Assembly: GCA_945273835.1 (NCBI GenBank)
Contig: CALYPL010000011.1
Location: 20,396-84,395 of the forward strand
From: an uncultured Dysgonomonas sp.
GTDB taxonomy: Bacteria > Bacteroidota > Bacteroidia > Bacteroidales > Dysgonomonadaceae
Direction: 5' to 3'
Length of the DNA stretch: 64,000 bases
Under the pieces are notes generated by a model. It was given only the letters and a program-made list of their open reading frames with translations. It was not told the origin of the DNA and did not search any database. Within the stretch, counting starts at the first letter, position 1, and every line of letters starts with the position of its first letter. Below, piece after piece: positions 46,021 through 55,466 of this stretch. The translations under genes were made by a program, and so were the position numbers.

Positions 46021-47919
46021 TCAGAGATTATTAATGGTTTTTTCGATAGATTTTATCTTCTTGCTGATCAGTTCCATTTCATTTTTCAGATCTTCAATCT
46101 TATGATTGACTTCTTTCAGCAAATTACCTGCGCTTTTTGATGAGATTGACAAGAAATTCATGTTATTCTCATAAGTTTGCAAATCTGATTTCAGCTTGGT
46201 GTAGATATGAATCAGTTTATCGCGTTCGCGCATCATCAGTTTTCGGGCGTTGTCCGATTTTGAAATATCTTCAAGGTTCGATCTGAATTCTTCGAAACGT
46301 CTTTCGGTCCGATCCACTTTCAGCCTGTCGTATTGCTCGTCGAGTGCCTTATGGAATTCTTTGTATATCTTGTCTTTTTCTTTGAACGGTACGAAGCCGA
46401 TATTGTTAAATTGTTCTGACAATTCTCGCAGTTTAGCCAATGCTTCATTGGCATTTAGTGAAGTGTCTAAGTTATTTATTTGCTGGATGATTTCTTTCTT
46501 AGCACTTAGATTTACTGTTTCCTCGTCTTTGGCTGATGAGAATTTTTTCTTTTTCTGTTCAAAGAAGTAATCGCAAGCCGCCACAAATTCTTTCCAGATA
46601 GCATCCGAATATTTTCTCGGAACAGGTCCTAAGGTTTTCCATTCTTTTTGGATGTTTATCATCGCATCAGTCGTTTTCTTCCAGTCTTCACTGTTCTTCA
46701 TTGCATTGGCACGTTCTACAAGCTCTCTTCTTTTCAATAGATTATGCTCCATGTCGTCTTTCACTTCTTTAAAGAAGTGGCTTTTCTTCTCAAAGAAAGT
46801 GTCGCACAGCTTTCTGAATTCATCGAATACCTGTGCGTTTAGTTTGCGGGGAACAAAGCCAATTGTTTTCCATTTTGCCTGCAAGTCTATAACTTCACGG
46901 CTCTTTTCATCCCAAGCTTTCATTGATGTCAAAACATCGTAATCTATTTTTTTTAATTCTTCGATTATGGCGTTTTTATTTTCAAGATTTTCGTTTTCCT
47001 TACCTTTCAGAGCTTCGAAGTGCGACTGATAGTTTTTGTTTATTGCTGTTGATGCGGCTTTGAACCGATTCCAAAGTTCATCTCTCAATTCTCTTGCTAC
47101 GGGACCGATTTCACGCCATTGCTGATGGAAGTTCTGCAACTGATAGAAGGCTGATATTATATCGCTTTCTTCAACCAGTTTTTCGGCGGCTTCGCAAATG
47201 GCGGTTTTCAGTTCAAGGTTTTTCTTAAAGTCGTAATCTCTGAATTCGTTATTGATTTTCAGCAGATCGTAAAATATTTCTGTATAGTATTGGTAAGATT
47301 TCCACAGCTCTTTTTCCTTTGATGCGGGAATGGGTTTGGCTTCGTTCCAAACTTGCTGTAAATCTTTGAACTCTTTATATAATTTATTGAAATCGCCAGT
47401 GCTTTCAGTGAGTTTTTGAAGCGTTTCAATTATACTTAATCTTTTCTCGTAATTCTCTTCTTTCAGGCGTTCTTCTAATGCTGCCTGTGCTGCCCGTTTT
47501 TCTTTGATCTCCGCCAGATATGTTTTCAGTACATCTTCAGCAGGGTCGTTATCGGGAACAAAATCATTGGCATCGTTTCCACCTTCGACAAATGCGGCTT
47601 TTTGTGCCTCTGTTTCGGCTGAGCGTAATTTATAGAATGCATATTTCAGCGATTCTACTTCTGAACGTGTCGGCACAGACTGTCCTGCAGCTAAGTTTTT
47701 CAATCTTTCAAGAATGTTGCTTTTGTCGGTTGGCAATTCATGCTGTTTACCCACAACATCGTTTTGTGGCTCACGGTTGTCGGCATCGCTCGTTGGCAAA
47801 GTTTCAGTAAGTCGGGCATCAGCCGCCGGATTATTGGTGCTGTTATGTACCAATTCATTTTTTTCAGGATCTGACTTGCCTTCTTCAAAAGGCAAAACGT
47901 TGTCGTGATTCTCAGTCAT
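46021..47919 (-). CDS. DUF349 repeat protein
   Basis: 632 residues. The first 100 are acidic and low-complexity. Then five or so DUF349 repeats follow, each with a Trp in patterns such as LQQVWNEAKPIPASKEKELW, QQWREIGPVARELRDELWNRF, AKWKTIGFVPRKLNAQVFDEF and KEWKTLGPVPRKYSDAIWKEF. The C-terminal 120 residues are coiled coil. There is no signal peptide. DUF349 proteins are long helical cytosolic proteins of uncertain role. The gene stands alone, with its own terminator. Confidence 0.92.
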   Translation of the reverse strand: MTENHDNVLPFEEGKSDPEKNELVHNSTNNPAADARLTETLPTSDADNREPQNDVVGKQHELPTDKSNILERLKNLAAGQSVPTRSEVESLKYAFYKLRSAETEAQKAAFVEGGNDANDFVPDNDPAEDVLKTYLAEIKEKRAAQAALEERLKEENYEKRLSIIETLQKLTESTGDFNKLYKEFKDLQQVWNEAKPIPASKEKELWKSYQYYTEIFYDLLKINNEFRDYDFKKNLELKTAICEAAEKLVEESDIISAFYQLQNFHQQWREIGPVARELRDELWNRFKAASTAINKNYQSHFEALKGKENENLENKNAIIEELKKIDYDVLTSMKAWDEKSREVIDLQAKWKTIGFVPRKLNAQVFDEFRKLCDTFFEKKSHFFKEVKDDMEHNLLKRRELVERANAMKNSEDWKKTTDAMINIQKEWKTLGPVPRKYSDAIWKEFVAACDYFFEQKKKKFSSAKDEETVNLSAKKEIIQQINNLDTSLNANEALAKLRELSEQFNNIGFVPFKEKDKIYKEFHKALDEQYDRLKVDRTERRFEEFRSNLEDISKSDNARKLMMRERDKLIHIYTKLKSDLQTYENNMNFLSISSKSAGNLLKEVNHKIEDLKNEMELISKKIKSIEKTINNL

Positions 47920-48050
47920 ATGTATGATGAATTATGAGGAAAGGTTAACCTTTCATTTTTAATAACATTACAAACTTAATAATTTTTTCTCTAATTATCT
48001 TTTACGGCTATATATTTGAATTGTTTTTTTTCAGGGTAATTTCCAATATA

Positions 48051-49169
48051 TTATTGCTTTATCAGCTCTTCAATTTTATTTTGAAGCTCTCTTTCGTTCA
48101 ATTCACGGGCTACAATAATTCCTTTTTTATTTATAACGATCTGCTCCGGTATATTGGCAATACCGTAAATGGCAGCGGCAGGTTCGTTCCATCCGCCAAG
48201 AGTAGACATTTGAGGCCAGTCCATCTTGAAACTTTTAATGGCTGCCAGCCAATTTTGTTTATCGTAATCGAGCGATACGCCTATTATTACCAGACCTTTG
48301 GCTTTATATTTATCATACAGTGTTTTGAGTTGAGGTATGGATGCTGAACATGGTCCTGACCACGATGCCCAAAAATCGACAACTATTACTTTTACTTCTT
48401 TCTTGTCAATATACTCCGATAAATAAAGTTGTTTACCATCGGGCGTCGTACCTGTAATATCGTTGTAAACCGAACCTGTATCCGTCTGCAGACGTGATCT
48501 GACCAATAATTCTTTTTCTCTTACGGCGGCTTTGTTTCTGAAATCATCGTCGAAGAGGGGTAGCAGGTCTTCAATTTTTTTAGGACTCAGATATTGACTT
48601 TCTGTAAAGAATCCGATTTTTCCCAATATATTGTTTGTGTTGGAGCGTATATAGTTATAGGCCAGATTCTCCATATTGTCGAGTAAGCCTGCTTCTTGTT
48701 TGGCAATCCGGGTATTTTGCTGTTCATCGAGCTTATTTGCGTAAACGAGCGAGTCGCGTTTATTGAAAACTTTTCTCATTTCAGCGAAAATGTTGTCCAC
48801 CTCATCCATATAATTCTGATATGTATCGTTCAGAGGTGTGCCATGTACCGAGGGCATATTATTCTTTGGGTTGATCGTTATCTTTATGTTTCCTTCTTCG
48901 GTTATGAAAGTGGCAGGGTAGGTGTCAGCTCCATATTTTACGATGCGTATCACCGGTGTATCGGTTAGCTGTCCTTCAAAAACGCATTTGCCGTCGTGTA
49001 TCAGGGCCGAATCCAATGCTTCTCCGTCTCCAATAGCGGGATCATGTAAATATGCTTTTTTGCCATCGAAACTATCTGGAAATATGGCTGTAACAATATA
49101 TTTCTTTTTGTCCTCACAAGCTGTTAGCATAAATACTGACAGCAATGAAAGAATTATTTTTTTACTCAT
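48051..49169 (-). CDS. DUF4369/TlpA-like lipoprotein with altered active site (WSGPC)
   Basis: 372 residues. Lipoprotein signal with Cys18 (MLTAC), DUF4369 domain about residues 25-100 (VTAIFPDSFDGKKAYLHDPA), a helical linker, and a TlpA/AhpC-type thioredoxin domain from about residue 240. The active site reads WASWSGPC: Ser271 replaces the first, nucleophilic Cys and only Cys274 remains. The cis-Pro region ANIPEQIVI is intact. Family members reduce or oxidise extracytoplasmic thiols; this copy cannot do a classical two-cysteine cycle. A paralog with CGPC lies just upstream at 49345-50457. Confidence 0.9.
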   Translation of the reverse strand: MSKKIILSLLSVFMLTACEDKKKYIVTAIFPDSFDGKKAYLHDPAIGDGEALDSALIHDGKCVFEGQLTDTPVIRIVKYGADTYPATFITEEGNIKITINPKNNMPSVHGTPLNDTYQNYMDEVDNIFAEMRKVFNKRDSLVYANKLDEQQNTRIAKQEAGLLDNMENLAYNYIRSNTNNILGKIGFFTESQYLSPKKIEDLLPLFDDDFRNKAAVREKELLVRSRLQTDTGSVYNDITGTTPDGKQLYLSEYIDKKEVKVIVVDFWASWSGPCSASIPQLKTLYDKYKAKGLVIIGVSLDYDKQNWLAAIKSFKMDWPQMSTLGGWNEPAAAIYGIANIPEQIVINKKGIIVARELNERELQNKIEELIKQ

Positions 49170-49284
49170 ATTAAGAAATAATGACTTTCTATAAAAAGAT
49201 AAAATTACAATATTTTTTGATGTCTGCCACTAAAGGATTGTTTTTTATACTACAAAACACGTCTGGGAGTGGGTTCTGACTAAA

Positions 49285-49325
49285 TAAAAGCACCTGCTCC
49301 CTAAATTGGAAACAGGTGTTTTGGT
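49285..49325 (-). terminator. Terminator of the upstream TlpA-like gene
   Basis: A hairpin with CACCTG (49291-49296) and CAGGTG (49313-49318), extended by partial pairing, followed by T's on the minus strand. It separates the two TlpA-like genes into different transcripts. Confidence 0.72.
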
Positions 49326-49344
49326 GTACTGTTTATCTGATATA

Positions 49345-50457
49345 TTATTTCAAAAGCTCGTCAAGTTTCCAGCTTAAATCATTACCATGTAAATTACGCG
49401 CAACAATAGTTCCATTCTTATCGATGAGAACCGTGTTCGGGATGCTCTGCACGCCGTAAGTTTTGGCGGATGTTTCGTCCCAACCTTGCAGATTCGAGAA
49501 CTGCGGCCAAGTTATATTGAGGGCTTTAGTTGCGTTTGCCCAATCTTCTTTATTCTTATCGAGCGATACTCCGACTATCTCAAATCCTTTGTTTTTGTAT
49601 TTGTCATATATGGTTTTAAGTTCAGGCATTGATCTGCGGCATGGCCCGCACCAAGAAGCCCAGAAATCTATCATAACTACTTTGCCCTTGCCTGCGTAAT
49701 CTGACAATGAAACTTTTTTACCTTTCAGGTCGAAACCATTTATGTCCTTGTATGGTTTGCCTGCGGATGATTCTAAAATGGCTTTTACTTTTGCATCGAC
49801 TTTATCCAGATTTTCAGTATCCTTAAAGTTCTTTTTTGCTGAAACCAATAGTTCATTCAATGTTTCGGGTTTCAGGTAATAATTTTGAGTGAAAAACACA
49901 AATTCGCCCAGACCGTTGCTGATATTGTTTTTAATGAAACTACTGATATAATTTTGAATCTGATTTTCGGAACGATCTATTTCACCTTTTCTTTCGGCAA
50001 TTTTTTCGGGAGTCATTTCTTCAGCTTGAACTTTTGCATCCCACTTGCTTTCAATGCTGTCAGACTCATCCAATATAGTATTCAGCGAATCTCTGAATGT
50101 ATAATAACTGTCATTGAGCTTTCCGCCTTTGACCTCAGTGAGATTTTTAACAGTATCGATTGTCAAAGTCATGTTTCCCTCTTCGATGACAAACAAGGAA
50201 GGCATATCGCCATCCTGTATTTTTATGAAGCGTACAATAGGAGTATCAGAAGCAATCCCTTCAAACGTGAATTTACCGTTGGTAACCGTTGTCGAGTCAA
50301 CCGCATTATGTTTTTTTCGGTAACTGTCAATTATATATACCTTCTTCCCTTCAAAGTCGTCGGGGAGCGTTCCGCTTAAAGTATATTTTTTAGGTTTTTC
50401 ACTGCACGATGCAAATGCACATAGGGCAGCAATTATAAAGAATGCAGATTTTTTCAT
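49345..50457 (-). CDS. DUF4369/TlpA-like lipoprotein disulfide reductase
   Basis: 370 residues. Lipoprotein signal with Cys18 (AFASC), DUF4369 domain (YTLSGTLPDDFEGKKVYI), a charged helical linker at about 120-230, then a thioredoxin-fold domain with intact WASWCGPC (C270, C273) and cis-Pro in VQSIPNTVLID. It should act on the outer face of the inner membrane or in the periplasm as a thiol-disulfide oxidoreductase. It is the intact paralog of the WSGPC protein downstream. Confidence 0.92.
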   Translation of the reverse strand: MKKSAFFIIAALCAFASCSEKPKKYTLSGTLPDDFEGKKVYIIDSYRKKHNAVDSTTVTNGKFTFEGIASDTPIVRFIKIQDGDMPSLFVIEEGNMTLTIDTVKNLTEVKGGKLNDSYYTFRDSLNTILDESDSIESKWDAKVQAEEMTPEKIAERKGEIDRSENQIQNYISSFIKNNISNGLGEFVFFTQNYYLKPETLNELLVSAKKNFKDTENLDKVDAKVKAILESSAGKPYKDINGFDLKGKKVSLSDYAGKGKVVMIDFWASWCGPCRRSMPELKTIYDKYKNKGFEIVGVSLDKNKEDWANATKALNITWPQFSNLQGWDETSAKTYGVQSIPNTVLIDKNGTIVARNLHGNDLSWKLDELLK

Positions 50458-50619
50458 ATTAATCTATCGTTTTAGTTCAGAATATATTGAATCTCCTAAA
50501 TTAATATAAAAAAATCAGGTTAGCCAAGCATTCAGTTAAAATATATTTATAATCAGGTATATATTTATTAATTCTGATGTTGCGACCACGGCTGCCAACA
50601 TCCCAATCATAAAAACCGA

Positions 50620-51099
50620 TTACTTACAATATGTTTCTTTGAGCTGTTGTTTATAAGCCTCAGCTTTCGACTTGTCTTCGACCGAGGGCGCCCAAGGCGC
50701 AATATCCTGCGGCGCAAGTGGAACATAAGGTCCTGCCTTTACCTCATAAACCACCGTTTCGGGTTCGAGAACGATAAAGGTGTGCCAGATTCCGCCGCTG
50801 AAGTCCATGCCGTGTACTCCCTTCTTAGGGTCTATTACTTTGCTGAATGTGACCTGGCCCTTATCATCGAACAACAACGCCAGCACGCTGCCCTGCAACA
50901 CTAAAAATATCTCGTCTTTGATAGGATTGGTGTGTCTGTGCGGGGGTAAATAAGTATCTTCCATCATTACATTAAGCAGACGGTGTATCGGGTCGCTCAA
51001 CGATTCATGAAAGTTGTAATTCATGCGTCGGCGAGGATTAGTTTCGGCTTGTTCCGCCACTTGCTTAAACAATGTGTTGTCTATAAGTTTGTATTCCAT
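50620..51099 (-). CDS. WbuC-family cupin-fold metalloprotein
   Basis: 159 residues. Segments NPRRRMNYNFHESLSDPIHRLLNVM, LPPHRHTNPIKDEIFLVLQGS and GGIWHTFIVLEPETVVYEVKAGPY match WbuC, with the HRH and later His as likely metal ligands. WbuC genes often occur near O-antigen clusters; none are seen here. Function in the cytosol is not established. Confidence 0.92.
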   Translation of the reverse strand: MEYKLIDNTLFKQVAEQAETNPRRRMNYNFHESLSDPIHRLLNVMMEDTYLPPHRHTNPIKDEIFLVLQGSVLALLFDDKGQVTFSKVIDPKKGVHGMDFSGGIWHTFIVLEPETVVYEVKAGPYVPLAPQDIAPWAPSVEDKSKAEAYKQQLKETYCK

Positions 51100-51275
51100 G
51101 AATGAGATGTTATTACAAACCGTAAAGGTAAGAAAATATTAATAGATTAACTTTTACTTAACAAGGGGGTAGGGTTGAGTATGTAGCATCAGCATATGAT
51201 TGTATCTTATAAAATAAAACGTGCCATCGCTGCCGAAAGCACGTTCAAAAGAAGTTATATAATAAATAATAATCT

Positions 51276-51860
51276 CTACATAAAGAATACACTGAGTGTG
51301 CGGGCTCCCTGCGCCCCTCTGACCATAACCGCACCGATATCGGCAGTGGCTGACGGACCGAGCATAAAACAAGTATAGTTGAACTTTTCGAGTTCGGCAA
51401 CCGCATAAGCCTCGTACATATCCCTGACAAGTTGATCAGGTTTGAGAAGAATAATCAGATGTTGAGACAAGAATCCCAAAGCATTAACCACTAAATCGTC
51501 TTCCGACAAGTACACCATACCTGTTTCCGACACGCCGAAGCGGGCACGTATAACACCCACATCCACATCGTCTAACTGATGAGGGTCAGTGATTTTATTT
51601 ATGTCTCTGTTACCAGCTATTTCAGGTACTGACGAACAGATTACTTTTGCATCGGGATGCAATTTAAGAATCAAATCTCTTGCCTCCTCAGCATTCCGCA
51701 CATCGTGCCAAGTCCCCGCCGCAAGCACAAGATTCTCTTTAAACTCATCGAGGATGGGTTTTCTGCTTTTCTCAAAAGCAGGAATCTGAGGATAAGGATG
51801 ATCTCCGGCAGGTTTGTTTCGTGCCACAGCCTGTAATATCGTATCTTTAGAGGTGTTCAT
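51276..51860 (-). CDS. lutC: LutC-type LUD-domain protein, lactate utilization
   Basis: 194 residues from ATG 51860 (MNTSKDTILQAVARNKPAG); the open frame extends to 51896 but that region overlaps lutB further. LUD domain with RARFGVSETGMVYLSEDDLVVNALGFLSQHLIIL and SATADIGAVMVRGAQGARTLSVFF. With LutA and LutB it forms an iron-sulfur L-lactate oxidase to pyruvate. Its first 14 nt overlap the end of lutB. Confidence 0.93.
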   Translation of the reverse strand: MNTSKDTILQAVARNKPAGDHPYPQIPAFEKSRKPILDEFKENLVLAAGTWHDVRNAEEARDLILKLHPDAKVICSSVPEIAGNRDINKITDPHQLDDVDVGVIRARFGVSETGMVYLSEDDLVVNALGFLSQHLIILLKPDQLVRDMYEAYAVAELEKFNYTCFMLGPSATADIGAVMVRGAQGARTLSVFFM

Positions 51861-53250
51861 TTGTTTTGTCTTTTTTATGTTTGATATACCAGTCACGGAA
51901 AGTATGCTTAGACAGTTTAATCATTTCCCTGTCGTTGCCCGCAGTCCAAGGATTCAGTTTGCTGTAAATTAAGAAATCAGGCACAAGAGGCAAGGTTTTG
52001 CTTCCGATACTTTCAGCCATACGAAATAAGCCCGGATGCTCGAACATGACTCCCGCCGTCTTGAAAGCAGCTTTCCTAACAGTTGGCATGTAACCGGCTT
52101 TGACTACCTCTTCACGCCAAAAGTAAATTTGGTCGGCAATGTTGATTTTTACAGGACAAACCTCACTGCACGAACCGCAAAGCGAAGAATGAAACGGCAA
52201 TTCGCTGTATTTTTCCATATCGAAAGTCGGACTCAGGATAACACCGATAGGACCTGAATATGTCGATTCATAAGCCAATCCACCGCTACGTCTGTAAACA
52301 GGGCAGGTATTCATGCACGCTCCGCAACGGATACATTTGAGCGACAACCAGAATTTTTCTTCACCCAACCGTTTGCTTCGACCGTTATCTGTCAGAATAA
52401 TGTGCAGTTCGCCGCCTTTGCGTGGACCTGTGAAATGCGAGGTATATTGGGTAGCCACCGTACCCAGTGCGCTACGTGAGAGCAGGCGGATAAACACGCC
52501 CAAATCTTCGACCTTAGGCAATATTTTTTCGATGCCGATACTTGCTATATGAAGCGGGGGAACTGATGCGCCTATATCGGCGTTTCCCTCGTTGGTGCAT
52601 ACCACGAACGAACCTGTTTCGGCAATGGCAAAATTTGCGCCTGTCATACCCGCTCCGGCTCGCATAAAGCGTGGGCGCGCGTTCTTACGCATAGCCTCGT
52701 TGAGTGAGTGCGGATCGTCGTCATTCGGGTCAGTGCCGATGGTTTTGGCAAAAAGTTTGGCTATATCCTCAGTTGTCTTTTCGATGGCAGGCATCACGAT
52801 GTGAGCGGGCGGTTCGTGGCTCAACTGCTGAATGCGCTCTCCTAAATCCGTTTCGGTAACCGTGATTCCTTTCGATTCGAGGAAGGGTGTCATGCCGCAT
52901 TCTTCCTGCAACATGGATTTGCTTTTGATGATCTCGGTTACTTTCTTATCCTGTAATATATCGTAAACTATCTGATTATGTTCCTGCGCATCGCTTGCCC
53001 AATGCACGATAGCCCCCCTGCGGGTGGCGTTTTTCTCAAACATCTCAAGATAATAACCCAGATTGCTGAGACTGTGTTGTTTGATTTGTGACGCAAGTTC
53101 ACGCAGTTCTTCCCATTCGGGCATGGCAGCCGCCATACGGTCACGTTTCACACGGGCATTCCATAAATTCTTGTCGTGCGAGGCTTCATGGATATTATCT
53201 CTTTTGATGAATTCTTCCGAATTTTTTACTATATCTACTCTTTTTGCCAT
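51847..53250 (-). CDS. lutB: LutB-type iron-sulfur protein, lactate utilization
   Basis: 467 residues. An N-terminal LUD domain with MTGANFAIAETGSFVVCTNEGNAD and a C-terminal ferredoxin region with two Cys clusters, CIRCGACMNTCPVYRR and SLCGSCSEVCPVKI, binding two 4Fe-4S clusters. It passes electrons during L-lactate oxidation in the cytosol or at the inner membrane. Starts 15 bp after lutA and overlaps lutC. Confidence 0.96.
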   Translation of the reverse strand: MAKRVDIVKNSEEFIKRDNIHEASHDKNLWNARVKRDRMAAAMPEWEELRELASQIKQHSLSNLGYYLEMFEKNATRRGAIVHWASDAQEHNQIVYDILQDKKVTEIIKSKSMLQEECGMTPFLESKGITVTETDLGERIQQLSHEPPAHIVMPAIEKTTEDIAKLFAKTIGTDPNDDDPHSLNEAMRKNARPRFMRAGAGMTGANFAIAETGSFVVCTNEGNADIGASVPPLHIASIGIEKILPKVEDLGVFIRLLSRSALGTVATQYTSHFTGPRKGGELHIILTDNGRSKRLGEEKFWLSLKCIRCGACMNTCPVYRRSGGLAYESTYSGPIGVILSPTFDMEKYSELPFHSSLCGSCSEVCPVKINIADQIYFWREEVVKAGYMPTVRKAAFKTAGVMFEHPGLFRMAESIGSKTLPLVPDFLIYSKLNPWTAGNDREMIKLSKHTFRDWYIKHKKDKTNEHL

Positions 53251-53265
53251 AATGTTCGGTGTTTT

Positions 53266-54012
53266 TTAAAAAGGGCCTCCATTAAGTACTTGTGCTATAT
53301 GGACGAAGGGTATATGGGTGATTCCGTTTTTATGGGCAACTGATTGTTGGTGCATCAGGCACGACATATCGGGCGAAACAACATATTCGGCGCTGTGCGT
53401 TACATAGTCGGCTACCTTATCACGTCCCATTTTTGCACTCACAGCCTCATCCGTTATGCAAAATGTTCCGCCAAATCCGCAACATTCGTCAGGGCGATCT
53501 AATTGCACAATTTCAAGACCTTCGATCATATTCAGCAGATCGGCGGATTTATTGAAGGGTTGCCCCATGTGTTCGGATGGTTTGGCGATGCCTAATCCTC
53601 TTATCGAGCTGCAACTGTTGTGCAAGGCTACTTTGTGCGGAAACTTAATACCCGGAAATGATTCTACTTTGAGTATGTCGTGCAGAAACTCTACAAGCTC
53701 TAATGTGTTTTTCCGAACGTGGCAAACTTCATCAGTCTGTTTAAGTTTATCGTAATGTACCCGAACTTGTTTTACGCAACTGCCTGCGGGTCCGACAATG
53801 TAGTCGAAATCTTTGAAGTTTCTGACAAACAGTTCTTCAGTTGCCCGTGCGCTTTGACTGTCGCCTTCATTCGCCATGGGTTGTCCGCAACAAGTCTGAT
53901 CGAGCGGAACTTCTACATCCACTCCCAGTTTTTCAAGCAATTCTAATGTTGCAATGCCTACTTCGGGATATACGGCATCTATGTAGCATGGAATAAATAG
54001 TCCAACCTTCAT
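53266..54012 (-). CDS. lutA: LutA-type CCG-domain protein, lactate utilization
   Basis: 248 residues. Two cysteine-rich CCG domains: LDQTCCGQPMANEGD and DRPDECCGFGGTFCITD, with the linker HNSCSSIRGLG. This family binds a noncubane 4Fe-4S cluster and is the LutA subunit of the lactate oxidase. First gene of the lutABC operon, separated from the serine ammonia-lyase upstream by a terminator. Confidence 0.96.
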   Translation of the reverse strand: MKVGLFIPCYIDAVYPEVGIATLELLEKLGVDVEVPLDQTCCGQPMANEGDSQSARATEELFVRNFKDFDYIVGPAGSCVKQVRVHYDKLKQTDEVCHVRKNTLELVEFLHDILKVESFPGIKFPHKVALHNSCSSIRGLGIAKPSEHMGQPFNKSADLLNMIEGLEIVQLDRPDECCGFGGTFCITDEAVSAKMGRDKVADYVTHSAEYVVSPDMSCLMHQQSVAHKNGITHIPFVHIAQVLNGGPF

Positions 54013-54084
54013 GCAAATATTTTTTAGTTAATATTTATTTAACAATTAAACTATCTTTTAGTTTAAGATTGTTTGAAATAAAAA

Positions 54085-54122
54085 AATATCAAACATTCAT
54101 CATGTTGAATGCTTGATATTTC
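54085..54122 (-). terminator. Terminator of the L-serine ammonia-lyase gene
   Basis: Stem AAATATCAAACATTCA with TGAATGCTTGATATTT (one mismatch), short loop and a long T-run on the minus strand. It splits sdaA from lutABC. Confidence 0.88.
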
Positions 54123-54150
54123 TGATGAGGCAGGTCATAATAATTAGTTG

Positions 54151-55350
54151 TCAGTTGTCGCCATCGTTGATTGCCAGACCTCCTAACGATGTCTCTTTAT
54201 AGAGGCTTGGCAGGTCTTTACCTGTCTGCTTCATGGTACGAACCACTTTATCGAAGCTGATGCGGTGTTTGCCGTCCGATAGCATGGCAAATGAGCATGA
54301 GTCGAGGGCTCGTGCCGCGGCAAAAGCGTTGCGCTCAATGCAGGGTATCTGCACAAGTCCGCATATAGGGTCGCAGGTCAGACCCAGATGATGCTCTAAT
54401 CCCATTTCGGCAGCATATTCTATTTGTTGGGGCGAGCCTCCGAACAGTTGAGCGGCCGCTCCGGCAGCCATGGCGCAGGCTACTCCTACTTCGCCCTGAC
54501 AGCCTACTTCTGCTCCCGAAATGGAGGCGTTGAATTTTACAATATTGCCTATCAGTCCGGCTGTGGCTAAAGCCCGTATGATTTTTGCGTCGGAACATTG
54601 GTGGCTTATCTTCATATGGAAAAGCACGGATGGCAACACGCCGCACGATCCGCAGGTGGGTGCGGTAACGATTTTTCCGCCCGAAGCGTTTTCTTCGGAG
54701 CATGCCAAGGCATAGGCGTAAATCAAGGCGCGACTTTTCATCGAACCGTGATAACCTTTTGATTTTACTACATACATCGGGGCTTTGCGTTGCAGTCCCA
54801 ATCCTCCGGGCAATAGTCCTTCGGCATCAAGCCCCCGGTTGATGGCTTCTTCCATCGTGTGCCATACGTCAAGCAGGTAAGTTGTGATTTCTTCTTCGCC
54901 TTCGACCTCGAAAACGTATTCCCAAAACGTTTTGCCTGTTGTTTCACAATAAGCCAGAATGTCTTTCATGGTCGTCTTGTTATATATTGCCTTATCGCCG
55001 ACCTGCATTTCTTCGTTTGCTAAAGCTCCGCCGCCGATACTGAATATCGTCCAAGGAGAGGAACTTGATCTTCCATCTGAAACTTCAAAGGTCATGCCAT
55101 TGGGATGGAAAGGTAATACTACATCGGGCTTCCATATTATTTGAGTTTCACAAGGCGCTAGGGCATTGGTTATTGCCACATCGGTCATATGTCCTTTTCC
55201 AGTGGCTGCCAGACTGCCGTATAGGGTTACTTTAAACTGTTTGGCTTCGGGATGTTTCTGTTTATACATCTCGGCTGCTTTCAGTGGTCCCATAGTATGA
55301 CTGCTGGATGGTCCGTTACCGATTTTGAACAAGTCTTTAAGAGAATACAT
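54151..55350 (-). CDS. sdaA: L-serine ammonia-lyase (iron-sulfur type)
   Basis: 399 residues. N-terminal segment FKIGNGPSSSHTMGPLKAAEMY and C-terminal SGAEVGCQGEVGVACAMAAG, LGLTCDPICGLVQIPCIERNAF identify the single-chain Fe-S serine dehydratase; the conserved Cys residues bind the 4Fe-4S cluster. It converts L-serine to pyruvate and ammonia in the cytosol. Together with lutABC downstream this makes a pyruvate-producing neighbourhood. Confidence 0.96.
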   Translation of the reverse strand: MYSLKDLFKIGNGPSSSHTMGPLKAAEMYKQKHPEAKQFKVTLYGSLAATGKGHMTDVAITNALAPCETQIIWKPDVVLPFHPNGMTFEVSDGRSSSSPWTIFSIGGGALANEEMQVGDKAIYNKTTMKDILAYCETTGKTFWEYVFEVEGEEEITTYLLDVWHTMEEAINRGLDAEGLLPGGLGLQRKAPMYVVKSKGYHGSMKSRALIYAYALACSEENASGGKIVTAPTCGSCGVLPSVLFHMKISHQCSDAKIIRALATAGLIGNIVKFNASISGAEVGCQGEVGVACAMAAGAAAQLFGGSPQQIEYAAEMGLEHHLGLTCDPICGLVQIPCIERNAFAAARALDSCSFAMLSDGKHRISFDKVVRTMKQTGKDLPSLYKETSLGGLAINDGDN

Positions 55351-55404
55351 ACTTATTTTTTTGATCTATATATTTTCAGTTTATTTATGCCTCTAAGGGT
55401 ATAG

Positions 55405-55412
55405 CAAAATTA
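55405..55412 (-). promoter_or_regulatory. Putative -7 box of sdaA
   Basis: On the minus strand TAATTTTG, an exact TAnnTTTG match 55 bp before the sdaA start; no good -33. Confidence 0.4.
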
Positions 55413-55435
55413 GCTTATATTATTGATTATTTGTG

Positions 55436-55443
55436 TAACTTTG
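55436..55443 (+). promoter_or_regulatory. Putative -7 box for the gene at 55467
   Basis: TAACTTTG, an exact TAnnTTTG match 23 bp before the ATG; no good -33. It is divergent from the sdaA box 24 bp to the left. Confidence 0.42.
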
Positions 55444-55466
55444 ACGTGAATTAAAAGCTGAACGGT

